A DNA stretch of 64,000 bases from Planctomycetota bacterium (GTDB lineage: Bacteria; Planctomycetota; UBA1135; GCA-002686595): assembly GCA_016714045.1 (NCBI GenBank), contig JADJNY010000002.1:842565-906564 (forward strand), in the 5' to 3' direction. Of the stretch, positions 16,249 to 24,541 are shown in pieces; position 1 is the first letter of the stretch, and each line of letters begins with the position of its first letter. Position numbers and translations under genes: made by a program. The notes beneath the pieces were generated by a model. It did not search any database. It was not told the DNA's origin and saw only the letters and a program-made list of their open reading frames with translations.

Positions 16249-16802
16249 AGCGCGCGCTCGTCCTCCTCGTCGTCGTCTTCGCGATCGCGTCCGCGGTCCT
16301 CGCGCTCGCGAGCGCGCGCGGTGCGACGTTCGGGGCGCGCGGCGCTGGCGAGTCGGACGCGGTGGGAGCGGCGGGTGCGGCGAGCTCGGGCGACGCCGCC
16401 GAGCTCCCCGGCGCGGACGACGCGAGCGCGTCGCTCGAAGCGGGCGAGGAGCGCTTCGCCGCCTACGACGTGTGGATCGACTCGGGGACGGCGCCCCTCG
16501 CCGCGTGGCAGGTCGAGCTCGCGTTCCCCGCTGGCCGCGCGAAGCTCGTCGGCGTCGAGGGCGGGGACGCGGGCGCGTTCGCGAAGCCGCCGTACTACGA
16601 CCCCAAGGCGCTCGCGCACGGTGAGCGCATCGTGCTCGCCGCGTTCGACACGGGGAGCGAGCTCCCGAGCGGCCGCGCGCGCGTCGCGCGCATCCACGTG
16701 ATGGTGCAGGGCCCGGAGGAGCCGCGTGTTTCCGCGCGGCTTGCCGCGGCCGCGGACCCCGAGGGCCGCGCGCTCGACGCGCGCGTCGAGGTGCGTCCGT
16801 GA
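16245..16802 (+). CDS. Membrane-anchored cohesin-like protein
   Basis: 185 aa from the GTG at 16245 inside the stop of the dockerin gene. An N-terminal hydrophobic segment (VKRALVLLVVVFAIASAVLAL) anchors or exports it; an acidic Gly/Ala/Ser linker runs to about residue 62. The remaining 120 residues read as a beta-sandwich: FAAYDVWIDSGTAPLAAWQV, then VELAFPAGRAKLVGVEGGDA, then RIVLAAFDTGSELPSGRARVARIHV. The alternation and the LAAWQVEL...GVEGGDAG...LAAFDTG spacing match cohesin domains, the binding partners of dockerins. The domain assignment is by eye. It overlaps the next gene at GTGA if that gene uses its upstream GTG. Confidence 0.72.
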   Translation: MKRALVLLVVVFAIASAVLALASARGATFGARGAGESDAVGAAGAASSGDAAELPGADDASASLEAGEERFAAYDVWIDSGTAPLAAWQVELAFPAGRAKLVGVEGGDAGAFAKPPYYDPKALAHGERIVLAAFDTGSELPSGRARVARIHVMVQGPEEPRVSARLAAAADPEGRALDARVEVRP

Positions 16803-16825
16803 AGGGAATCGAGAGGAGACTCCGT

Positions 16826-18964
16826 ATGAAGGTGTTGTTGGGAATCGTCGTCGCCGCGCTCGCGGTTCTGGGGCTCGTCGGCGGGTGCGCGATGGAGCGG
16901 TCGGGAAGCGCCGCGGGTGCCGTGTTCGAGGAGCCTCGCGAAAGCGCGCCGCCGATCGCCGAGCGCGATGCGTACCGCGGCGATGCAGAAGCCGACGAGC
17001 TCTGGATCCTCCCTCGCGACACGTCCGCCGCGCCGCAACGCTCCGCCGAGGACAGCCGCCGCCTCGCCGCGCAGATGGACGGCCTCGCGCAGGACGAGCT
17101 CCCGGGCTGCGGCGGCCTCGTCGCGTGCGAGCCCGCGTCGAGGCGCCACGTCGTGCTCCCGCTCGAGCACACGGACGTCGTCGCGGAGGTGACGGGCGCG
17201 CTCGGCGACGTCGTCGTCACGCAGCGCTTCGGCAACCCGTACGCGTCGAAGATCGAAGCGGTGTACGTGTTCCCGCTGCCCGAGAACGGCGCGGTGCGCG
17301 ACTTCACGCTGACGGTCGGCCAGCGCGTCATTCGCGGCATCGTGCGCGAGCGCGAGGAAGCCGAGCGCATCTACGCCGCCGCGAAGCGCGCGGGCAAGGT
17401 CGCCGCGCTGCTCACCGAGGAGCGCCCGAACGTCTTCACGCAGCGCGTCGCGAACCTCGAGCCCGGCAAGCGCGTCGACGTCACGCTGCGCTACCTGCAC
17501 GGCCTGCGCTGGGTCGACGGTGCCTTCGAGTTCGTGTTCCCGATGGTCGTCGGCCCGCGCTACGACCCGCGCGGGACGCCGAACGGGATCAGCGCAGTCA
17601 CCGCGGCGACGCTCGGCTCGAGCGGCGCGCCGCACGAGGTCCCGTACCTGCGCGCGGACGAGCGCAGCGGGCGCGACGTCTCGATCACCGTGCGCGTGAT
17701 GAGCGGGCTCCCGCTCGAACGCGTCGACTCGCCGACGCACGCGATTCGCCGCGGGCAGCAGCAGCCGACCGACATGGCGTTCGCGACCTACGTGCTCGAC
17801 GAGCGCGACCGCATCCCGAACAAGGACTTCGTGCTGCGCCTCCCGCCCGCGGGCAACGGCCCGCGCGCCGGCCTCGTCGTCGGCGGGAGGGGCCGCGAGC
17901 GCTTCTTCCAGCTCACGCTCGTGCCGCCGGCCGACCTGGCGTCGATCCCGCGCGCGCCGATCGAGCTCGTCTTCGTCGTCGACGCGTCGGGCTCGATGCA
18001 GGGCGCGCCGCTCGAGACGGTGAAGCGCGCGCTGCACGCGGCGCTCGGCGAGCTGCGCGAGGGCGACGCGTTCCAGCTCGTGCGCTTCAGCAACGAGGCG
18101 GTCGTCGCGGGGCGCCGGCCGATCGAGGCCGACGCGCGCGGCGTCGCGGCGGGGCACGCGTGGATCGAGCGCCTGCAGGCCGACGGCGGCACCGAGGTGA
18201 TGTCCGGCGTGCGCGCGGCGTTCGGGCTCGAGCGCGATCCCGAGCGCGAGCGCGTCGTGTGCTTCCTGACGGACGGGTTCGTATCCAACGAGGACGAGAT
18301 CCTGCGCGCGATCCACGCCGAGCGCGGCGACGCGCGCGTCTTCTCGTTCGGCGTGGGCAGCGCGCCGAATCGGTTCCTGCTCGAGGAGCTCGCGACCGCG
18401 GGCGACGGCGCGGCCGCGTGGCTGCGCGACGACGGCGACACGGCGCGCACGATGCGGCGGTTTCTCGAGCGCGTGAGCCACCCGGCGCTCGCGGACGTGC
18501 AGCTCGACTTCGGGCGCCTCGCGGTGCGCGACGTGTATCCGGCGCGCGTGCCGGACTTGTTGCTCGGCCGCGCGGTCATCGTCACGGGTCGGATCGAGGA
18601 CGCGGACGGGCTCGACGGCGCGGGCATCACGGTGCGCGGCCGCGCGGGCGGCGCGCGGCGCGAGTTCGCGGCGCCGGTGCGCGTGCTCGAGTCGGGCGCA
18701 CAGAAGGACGCGCTGCCGTGGCTGTGGGCCCGCGCTCGCATCGCGGAGTTCGCGTCGCGCGCGCGCCTCGCGTCGAGCGCGGACGAGCGTCGCGCGTGCG
18801 CGACGGAGATCAAGCGGACGGCGCTCGAGCACGGGCTCCTGAGCGCGTTCACGGCCTTCATCGCGGTCGACTCGCTGTCCCGGACGGCCGGGGATCACGG
18901 TGTGACGGTGCCGGTGTCGGTGCCGATCCCCGCGGGCGTGCGGTACGAGACGGTGGGAGGGTGA
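16826..18964 (+). CDS. VIT + von Willebrand A domain lipoprotein
   Basis: 712 aa from the ATG at 16826, which follows GAGAGGAGAC, a strong Shine-Dalgarno. A GTG at 16799 overlapping the previous stop would add nine residues. The lipobox ends VGGCA (Cys21). A VIT domain covers about 110-230 (VVVTQRFGNPYASKIEAVYV, FPLPENGAVRDFTLTVG, ERPNVFTQRVANLEPG). A VWA domain follows with the MIDAS motif DASGS at 386-390, then VVCFLTDGFVSNEDEI. VIT-VWA proteins bind ligands through a metal ion and resemble inter-alpha-trypsin inhibitor heavy chains. Last gene of the sigma/dockerin/cohesin operon; the long inverted repeat follows its stop. Confidence 0.92.
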   Translation: MKVLLGIVVAALAVLGLVGGCAMERSGSAAGAVFEEPRESAPPIAERDAYRGDAEADELWILPRDTSAAPQRSAEDSRRLAAQMDGLAQDELPGCGGLVACEPASRRHVVLPLEHTDVVAEVTGALGDVVVTQRFGNPYASKIEAVYVFPLPENGAVRDFTLTVGQRVIRGIVREREEAERIYAAAKRAGKVAALLTEERPNVFTQRVANLEPGKRVDVTLRYLHGLRWVDGAFEFVFPMVVGPRYDPRGTPNGISAVTAATLGSSGAPHEVPYLRADERSGRDVSITVRVMSGLPLERVDSPTHAIRRGQQQPTDMAFATYVLDERDRIPNKDFVLRLPPAGNGPRAGLVVGGRGRERFFQLTLVPPADLASIPRAPIELVFVVDASGSMQGAPLETVKRALHAALGELREGDAFQLVRFSNEAVVAGRRPIEADARGVAAGHAWIERLQADGGTEVMSGVRAAFGLERDPERERVVCFLTDGFVSNEDEILRAIHAERGDARVFSFGVGSAPNRFLLEELATAGDGAAAWLRDDGDTARTMRRFLERVSHPALADVQLDFGRLAVRDVYPARVPDLLLGRAVIVTGRIEDADGLDGAGITVRGRAGGARREFAAPVRVLESGAQKDALPWLWARARIAEFASRARLASSADERRACATEIKRTALEHGLLSAFTAFIAVDSLSRTAGDHGVTVPVSVPIPAGVRYETVGG

Positions 18965-18968
18965 AAAC

Positions 18969-19054
18969 GGTGCCACGGCCTTCTTCAGCAGATCGGACCG
19001 TCGCGTAGTTGCCCGGCGCGGCGGTCCGATCTGGTGAACAAGGGCTCTGGCACC
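18969..19054. repeat. Long imperfect inverted repeat between convergent genes
   Basis: Two 33-bp arms, about 80% alike, flank a 20-nt centre. The inner 12 bp pair perfectly (CAGATCGGACCG at 18989-19000 with CGGTCCGATCTG at 19022-19033) and so do the outer 7 bp (GGTGCCA at 18969 with TGGCACC at 19048). It lies between the stops of the VIT/VWA gene and the cytochrome-HEAT gene. It could act as a bidirectional terminator, but the long, imperfectly matched arms look more like a REP/MITE-type mobile repeat. Confidence 0.75.
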
Positions 19055-19066
19055 TTGTTCCGTTCC

Positions 19067-21664
19067 TCAGCGCTGCTTCTGCCAGCGCTCGACCCACGCG
19101 CGTCGCTCGGCGAGCGGCGCCGCCGGATCGACGTCGATCTCCGCGCCGTGGCGTTCGCGCAGCGCGGTCGCCGCGGTCTTCGGCGCGGTCGGGTCCGTGG
19201 AGAGGAGCAGCGAGACGAGCTCCGGCTCCGCCGTCTCGTCGCCGAGGTGCAAGCGCGCCTTGAGCGCCTGCGCGACGAGATCGTCCGGCGTGCCCGCGTT
19301 CGCCGGGATGCGGCCCTGCGAGGCGAGCGACATGAGGCGCTGCTGGTAGCGGCGCAGCGCGGGCACCGCGTCGCGGTCGCCGATGCGCTCGAGCGCGTAG
19401 CACGCCCACGCCGACACGGACACGACCGGGTCGCGCAGCGTCGCGATCAGCGCGGGCACCGCGTCGGGGTGGCGGATCTCGGCGAGGACGCCGCAGATCT
19501 TCGCGCGCTTCTCCGAGAAGCCCGCGGGGTACTTGAGTCCGAGCAGCGTGAGCGCCGGCACGGCCTTCTCGCCGAGCTCGACGAGCCGCGCACGCGCCAC
19601 GTCGTCGTCCACCGGTGCGGCCGAACCGTCGGAGCCGCCGAACGCGTCGACGAGCCGGCGCGCCTCGCTGTTGATCTTCCACGGCACGCTCGGCACGGGG
19701 CGCAGCGCGGACACGCCGCCGTCCTTCGACCACCAACCCGACAGGCGCGCGATCGCGGCGAGGCGTTCGTCGCGCGGCGCGAGGGGCTCGTACCCGAGGT
19801 GCTTGCCCGTGACGTTGAAGAACGCCTCGAAGAAGCTCTCGCGGACGAGGTCGTCGTCGTGGTCGAGCCCCGCGAGCAGCACGAGAACGCCCGACGGATC
19901 GCCGAGGCGTGCGAGCGACTCGGCGAGGTCGCGCTTCGTCTCGTCCCAGTACGCGCGGCGCAGCGCCTTCGCGACCGCCGGCGCCGCGGACTTCACGCCG
20001 AGGTGCGCGAGCGCGCGCGCCGCGGCCCGCGTGACGTCGGGATCGCCGTCGCCGAGCAGGTGCTCGAGGTCGTGCTCGAGCTCCTCCAAGTGCAGGGCGC
20101 CCACCGCCAGCGCCGCGACGGAACGGTCGAGCGCGTTGGGCCGGCCGAGCGCCGTCTTCAAGTGCGCGAGCACCTTCGCGCGGTCCGTCTTCCAACCCAT
20201 GCGGCCGGGCAGCTCGTACGCGTGGAGGCGCACGTAGAGCTCCGGATGCGCCATCGCGTCCGCGACCGCGGGCCCCGCGGGATCGCCGATGCCCTCGAGC
20301 ACGGCCATCGCCTGGTTCCACGTCTTGTTGTCCCACGAGCCCAGCGCCGTGATCAGCGCGGGCACGGCCTTGACGCCGAGCTCCTTCAGCCGCTTGCGCG
20401 CCTCGAGGTTCGCCTGCAGCACGGGGAACTGGAAGAGCTGCACGAGCGCGTCGATGTCCGCTTGCGTGTCGCCCTTCGGTACGTCGACCTCGACCTTGTC
20501 GATCTTCGGTCGCGCGTAGTCGACCAGGTTCGCGACGCCCGCCGTCTCGGGCGCGATGCCGTCGGGCGTCACGATCCGCACGTCGGGGGCGCTCTCGACG
20601 GGCTTCGTCGACGGCGTGAGGCCGCTGAAGGGGAGCTCGCGCATCTCGAGCAGGCGCGCGAGCTCGGGGTGGTGGTCCTCGATCGGGAAGTAGTGCTTGT
20701 AGTGGAGCTCGCACGTGACGCTGCCGTCCGCGACGCCGATCGGGACGCGGTGCGTGCGCGTCTCGCCCGACGGGATCTGAGTGTTGACGGGCAACGTCAG
20801 ACCGTAGGGACGCTTGTACGGGTCGCGGAAGACCATGCGCGAGCGCGCGATCTCCTTGCCTTCGCCGTCCCGCACGACGACGACCGACTCGAGCGAGCGC
20901 TGCTTGAGCTCGGTGGGGAAGTTGTGGCCCGCGCCCTTGTTCGTGATCGCGACGACGACCTCGTTCCCCTCGACCTTCGCCTGGTAGTCGTAGGCCCGCG
21001 CGACTTGCGTCACGCTGCGCGCGCCCGGGAACACGTGGCTGCGCACCGCGCGCGGCTTCTCGCCGACGGCGACGGGGCGTTCGACGAGCGCCATGTGGCA
21101 GTCGATGCACTCGTTGCCCGCGGCCTTGCCCTTGGGCGCGAGCTCCCACTGGTACGGCGTGCCGTGGTTTCTGTGGCACGACGCGCACGCTTCGACGCTG
21201 CCGACGCGCGGATCGAAGGCCGTCTTGCAGTCCGCGCCGCCCTGGAAGCCGCCGTAGTCGACCTCGGGCCGCCAGTGGCAGGTCATGCACGTGTTGCCTT
21301 CCTCGAGGTCGTGGTGGCGGCGGATCGGGTTCATCCCGATGCCGCTCTCGAAGATCGGGCGCGGCGTGTGACAGATGATGCAGTCGGCCTGGCTGAAGCG
21401 TCCGGTGCCGAGGCGCACCTCCTCGTCGGTGAACGCGCGGCCGTGCGTGTTCATCTCGTGCTCCGCGTAGATGTCGGGGTGGCACGACGCGCAGTAGGAG
21501 CTCCTCATGACCTCCTGGGCGTGCAGCCAGCGCTCCGGCGCGGCGTCGGCGGAGGCGAGCGACGCATGCGCGGGGCCTTCGGGCCCGGAGGCACAGGCTT
21601 CGATCCAACCGAGGAGGGCGAGGGACGCCAGGGCGGCGAGGGCGAGGGCGCGGCGAGGGGTCAT
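19067..21664 (-). CDS. Multiheme cytochrome c fused to HEAT repeats
   Basis: 865 aa. A lipoprotein-type N-terminus (IEACASG) is followed by five CxxCH heme-binding motifs within the first 210 or so residues: CASCHPD, CIICHTP, CMTCHWRP, CASCHRNH and CIDCHMAL. A beta-rich section (ITNKGAGHNFPTELKQRSLE) resembles the tail of octaheme/pentaheme redox proteins. From about residue 390 to the end there are PBS/HEAT repeats (DPDVTRAAARALAHLGVKSA, VVSVSAWACYALERIGDRDA). Planctomycetes carry many such fusions, presumably periplasmic electron-transfer proteins with a docking superhelix; the redox partner is unknown. It converges on the VIT/VWA gene and is divergent from the TPR-like gene. Confidence 0.9.
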   Translation of the reverse strand: MTPRRALALAALASLALLGWIEACASGPEGPAHASLASADAAPERWLHAQEVMRSSYCASCHPDIYAEHEMNTHGRAFTDEEVRLGTGRFSQADCIICHTPRPIFESGIGMNPIRRHHDLEEGNTCMTCHWRPEVDYGGFQGGADCKTAFDPRVGSVEACASCHRNHGTPYQWELAPKGKAAGNECIDCHMALVERPVAVGEKPRAVRSHVFPGARSVTQVARAYDYQAKVEGNEVVVAITNKGAGHNFPTELKQRSLESVVVVRDGEGKEIARSRMVFRDPYKRPYGLTLPVNTQIPSGETRTHRVPIGVADGSVTCELHYKHYFPIEDHHPELARLLEMRELPFSGLTPSTKPVESAPDVRIVTPDGIAPETAGVANLVDYARPKIDKVEVDVPKGDTQADIDALVQLFQFPVLQANLEARKRLKELGVKAVPALITALGSWDNKTWNQAMAVLEGIGDPAGPAVADAMAHPELYVRLHAYELPGRMGWKTDRAKVLAHLKTALGRPNALDRSVAALAVGALHLEELEHDLEHLLGDGDPDVTRAAARALAHLGVKSAAPAVAKALRRAYWDETKRDLAESLARLGDPSGVLVLLAGLDHDDDLVRESFFEAFFNVTGKHLGYEPLAPRDERLAAIARLSGWWSKDGGVSALRPVPSVPWKINSEARRLVDAFGGSDGSAAPVDDDVARARLVELGEKAVPALTLLGLKYPAGFSEKRAKICGVLAEIRHPDAVPALIATLRDPVVSVSAWACYALERIGDRDAVPALRRYQQRLMSLASQGRIPANAGTPDDLVAQALKARLHLGDETAEPELVSLLLSTDPTAPKTAATALRERHGAEIDVDPAAPLAERRAWVERWQKQR

Positions 21665-21898
21665 CGAGGATCCAGGAGGGGGGTGCGTGCGAAGCGCGTT
21701 GTAGCAGGCCGGACGCGCTGGGTCACACCTCGCCGCGAGCGGCGCGCGACTGGAGAACGCGTGGAGGAACCGCGTGCGCGGGCCATGGAGGGGAATCGTG
21801 CGGCGCCGACGCGCGGGCGCTCGACCGCGACGAAGAGGAGGCTCGCGGCCAACGACCGGGTAGCATGCCCGTACCCTCGAGGCCCAGCAGGTCCCCGC

Positions 21899-23545
21899 AT
21901 GCCGTTTTCGCCGTTCGTCGCGCTCTGCGCGCTCTTCGTCGCGTCCCCGTCGTCCGCGCCTTCGTCCACCGGGGCGCAGGCGGCGTCGCCCGCCTCCGTG
22001 CAGGCTCCCGTCCAGCCGCCGACGGCCCGGCCGGAGCCCGGCGTCGGTCCGACCGGCGCGCCGCTCACGACGCGCGAGCTCAAGGACCTGGAGAAGCTCG
22101 CCGCGCGGCCGAAGCCGAACGACTTCGAGCTCGCCGTCGAGGCCGCGCGCACGCGGCTCGCCGCGGCGCAGGCGGACCAGAAGCCTGCGCTCGCCGCGGG
22201 CAACCTCGCCGCGCTGCTTCCGGCCCTGAAGGCCGCGGTCCCGTCGAGCGGCACGAACGCGGCGGAGGCGCTCGCGCTCGGCAACGCGCTCTTCGTGCTC
22301 GACCCCGCGGAGGCGCGCACGGCGCACGCCAAGGCGTACGAGCTCGCGCCGAAGGAGCGCAGCGTGCTCGCCGCGTGGGGGCGCGAGCTCCACCGCGAAG
22401 GGCGGCTCGCGGAGGCCGCGCACGCGTACCAGGCGGCGATCGACGGTGGGCACGTCGACGCGCTCGTGCTGAACGGGCTGCGCGCGGCGTGCTTGCTGCG
22501 CGCGGGCGAGCTCGACGCCGCGATCGCCGCGTGGGAGGCGTGCAGCGCGTTCCAGTCGCGCACGGACCTCGAGATCGCGCTGCGCGAGGTCCACCAGCAC
22601 GGCGACAAGGACCTCCAGCGCATCCGGCTCCTCGCACGCGTGCACGCCGGCGACCTCGACGCGCTGGAGCCGCTCATCGTGCTCGACCTCGCGTGGACGA
22701 ACGACGACAAGGACTACCCGCTCTCGAACAAGGAGCACGTCGCGCGCGACCTCGCGCTCGCCGCGGAGAAGCTCGGCAAGGAATCGCGGCGCTACGTCGA
22801 GCTCGAGTTCCTCGCGAACGGCCGCATGGGCATGGAGCCGCGCCCGAAGGACGCGCCGCCGCAGCCCGAGGTGCCGCTCGGACGCGGCGAGGGCACGGGC
22901 TTCGGCGCCGCGCGCCCGCCCTCGGCCGTGGAGAAGGGCGGGCGCAAGCTCGGCTTCATGGGCTGGGGCAAGGACAAGAAGAACTTCCCCGTGTCGTCGG
23001 TGCTCGCGCCGGCGATCTACCGCATGCTCTTCCTCGACGGCGACATCGTGTCGACCGAGTGGGTCGGCTGGTTCGACGGCGAGCTGCGCAAGCGCGCGAC
23101 CTCGGAGAAGGGCGACCTCGACGCGGCGCTGCTCCTCCTTGACCTGTACGAGGAATCGATCGTCCGCAAGTTCGACGGATGGGACAAGCTGCCCGACAAG
23201 CTCGTCGAATGGCAGGGCTACGTGTGGGGTCGCTACAAGGACCCGCGCGTCGCGCAGCGCAACCTGGCGTGGCGCGCGAAGGAGCTGCAGGCCGGCGATT
23301 CCGTGCTCGACGAGGCGGTGCGGCTGTTCCCCGACGACGTGAAGATCGTGAACCGCGCGATCGACGTCGCGCGCAAGGCGGGCAAGGTGCCGGAGTCGCT
23401 GTTCGTCGCGAGTGCGCGCGCGGCGATCGCTTCCGAGAACGTGCTCGAGGCGAACCGCGCGATGAGCGAACTCCGGGCGCTGCGCGCGAAGAAGAGCGAA
23501 ACCGACGCCGAGAACGCGCAGCCGGGCGGACCGGCGCCCAAGTGA
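21899..23545 (+). CDS. Secreted TPR-like repeat protein
   Basis: 548 aa from the ATG at 21899, where an N-terminal signal-like segment begins (MPFSPFVALCALFVASPSSA); the long open frame upstream is antisense to the cytochrome gene and is rejected. A Pro/Ala linker to about residue 55 is followed by helical TPR-like repeats (NALFVLDPAEARTAHAKAYE, RSVLAAWGRELHREGRLAEA, AHAYQAAIDGGHVDALVLNG). The second half is less repetitive (GFMGWGKDKKNFPVSSV, WVGWFDGELRKRA) and not recognised. No catalytic motif is evident; it is probably a scaffold in the envelope. A GTGA overlap couples it to the next gene. Confidence 0.82.
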   Translation: MPFSPFVALCALFVASPSSAPSSTGAQAASPASVQAPVQPPTARPEPGVGPTGAPLTTRELKDLEKLAARPKPNDFELAVEAARTRLAAAQADQKPALAAGNLAALLPALKAAVPSSGTNAAEALALGNALFVLDPAEARTAHAKAYELAPKERSVLAAWGRELHREGRLAEAAHAYQAAIDGGHVDALVLNGLRAACLLRAGELDAAIAAWEACSAFQSRTDLEIALREVHQHGDKDLQRIRLLARVHAGDLDALEPLIVLDLAWTNDDKDYPLSNKEHVARDLALAAEKLGKESRRYVELEFLANGRMGMEPRPKDAPPQPEVPLGRGEGTGFGAARPPSAVEKGGRKLGFMGWGKDKKNFPVSSVLAPAIYRMLFLDGDIVSTEWVGWFDGELRKRATSEKGDLDAALLLLDLYEESIVRKFDGWDKLPDKLVEWQGYVWGRYKDPRVAQRNLAWRAKELQAGDSVLDEAVRLFPDDVKIVNRAIDVARKAGKVPESLFVASARAAIASENVLEANRAMSELRALRAKKSETDAENAQPGGPAPK

Positions 23546-24477
23546 GCGGTCGGAAGGGCGCGCGGCGGCGCGCGACGACTGCGGCGGAGCCGGCGCGCGC
23601 ACGCAGGCTCTCGACGGGCGGACGCGTGGCGGCAACGCGCGCGTCGGAGAGCGACGAGTGGGACGCTGCTCCCGCGCCGCGCCGCAAGGGCGCGCGGCGG
23701 CGGAGCGAGATCCCGCGCGACGTCCTCGCCGCGATGAACCGGGGCGAACTCGAGACCGTCACGCTCGTCGAGTGGCTCGCCGTCGATCTCGCGACCCTCG
23801 TCGCCCACGTGGCGCCCGAGTCCGGGTTCGACGCGGCGGCGACGCGGCGGCTCGTCGCGCGCGCGACGGAGCTCGCCGAGGAGGGCGTGATGGAGCGCGT
23901 GCGCGGGCTCGGCGCGGCCGTGCGCGCGGAGCTCCCGCGCGGCAAGCCGGGCGAGCGTGTGTACGAGCGCCTCGCCACGCACCGATCGGACGTCGCGCGC
24001 GAGCTCGCGGCGTACTCGGTGCGCGCCGAGGAGCTCGCGCTCGACGAGCGCCTCGCGCGCATGCGCCGTTTCGCGGCGGATTCGCACATGGCGGTGCGCG
24101 AGTGCGCGTGGGAGGCGCTCCGGCCGCACCTCGTGAAGGAGCTCGACCGCGCGCTCGCGCTGCTCCAACCGTGGACCGTCGACGCCGACCCGAACGTGCG
24201 CCGTTGCGCGATCGAGGCGACGCGGCCGCGCGGCGTCTGGACCGCGCACTGCGAACCGCTGAAGGAGCGGCCGGAGCGCGCGGAGCCCTTGCTCGAGCCC
24301 GTGCGGTCGGACGCGAGCGACTACGTGCGGCGCTCCGTCGCGAACTGGGTCAACGACGCGAGCAAGTCACGCCCGGATTGGGCGCGCGCGCTCTGCGCCC
24401 GGTGGACGCGCGAGTCGCGGACGCAAGAGACGCAGTGGACCGTGCGGCACGCGCTGCGGACGCTGCGCAAGAGCTGA
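23542..24477 (+). CDS. DNA alkylation repeat (AlkD-like) protein
   Basis: 311 aa from a GTG overlapping the stop of the TPR-like gene. The first 60 residues are basic and Arg/Ala-rich; the rest is HEAT-like. The end is typical of the family: VRSDASDYVRRSVANWVNDA, then SKSRPDWARALCARWTRES and ETQWTVRHALRTLRKS. AlkD relatives excise alkylated purines, but many homologs lack activity, and I cannot place the catalytic Trp/Asp residues with confidence. The extra basic N-terminus could aid DNA binding. No DNA-repair genes adjoin it, and linkage to an exported TPR protein is odd. Confidence 0.85.
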   Translation: MSGRKGARRRATTAAEPARARRLSTGGRVAATRASESDEWDAAPAPRRKGARRRSEIPRDVLAAMNRGELETVTLVEWLAVDLATLVAHVAPESGFDAAATRRLVARATELAEEGVMERVRGLGAAVRAELPRGKPGERVYERLATHRSDVARELAAYSVRAEELALDERLARMRRFAADSHMAVRECAWEALRPHLVKELDRALALLQPWTVDADPNVRRCAIEATRPRGVWTAHCEPLKERPERAEPLLEPVRSDASDYVRRSVANWVNDASKSRPDWARALCARWTRESRTQETQWTVRHALRTLRKS

Positions 24478-24505
24478 TCGGACGCGGCGTCACGACCGGG
24501 CTCCG

Positions 24506-24535
24506 TTGGGCCGCCGCGCCCGGGAGCGCTACCCT
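24506..24535 (+). promoter_or_regulatory. Promoter-like TTGGGC-N18-TACCCT ahead of the SDR gene
   Basis: TTGGGC at 24506-24511 and TACCCT at 24530-24535 are 18 bp apart, a normal sigma-70 spacing. The -10 ends 6 nt before the ATG at 24542. No Shine-Dalgarno fits in the gap, so the mRNA is probably leaderless. Confidence 0.5.
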
Positions 24536-24541
24536 GGCGCC

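Noticed and set aside
14958..17370. Extension of the VOC protein frame upstream of 14958
   Set aside because: The extra sequence is antisense to the ECF sigma and VIT/VWA genes; the ATG at 14958 starts a signal peptide.
18989..19033. Simple rho-independent terminator as sole explanation of the inverted repeat
   Set aside because: No T tract follows either arm and the arms extend over 33 bp with mismatches, so a repeat element is kept as the main reading.
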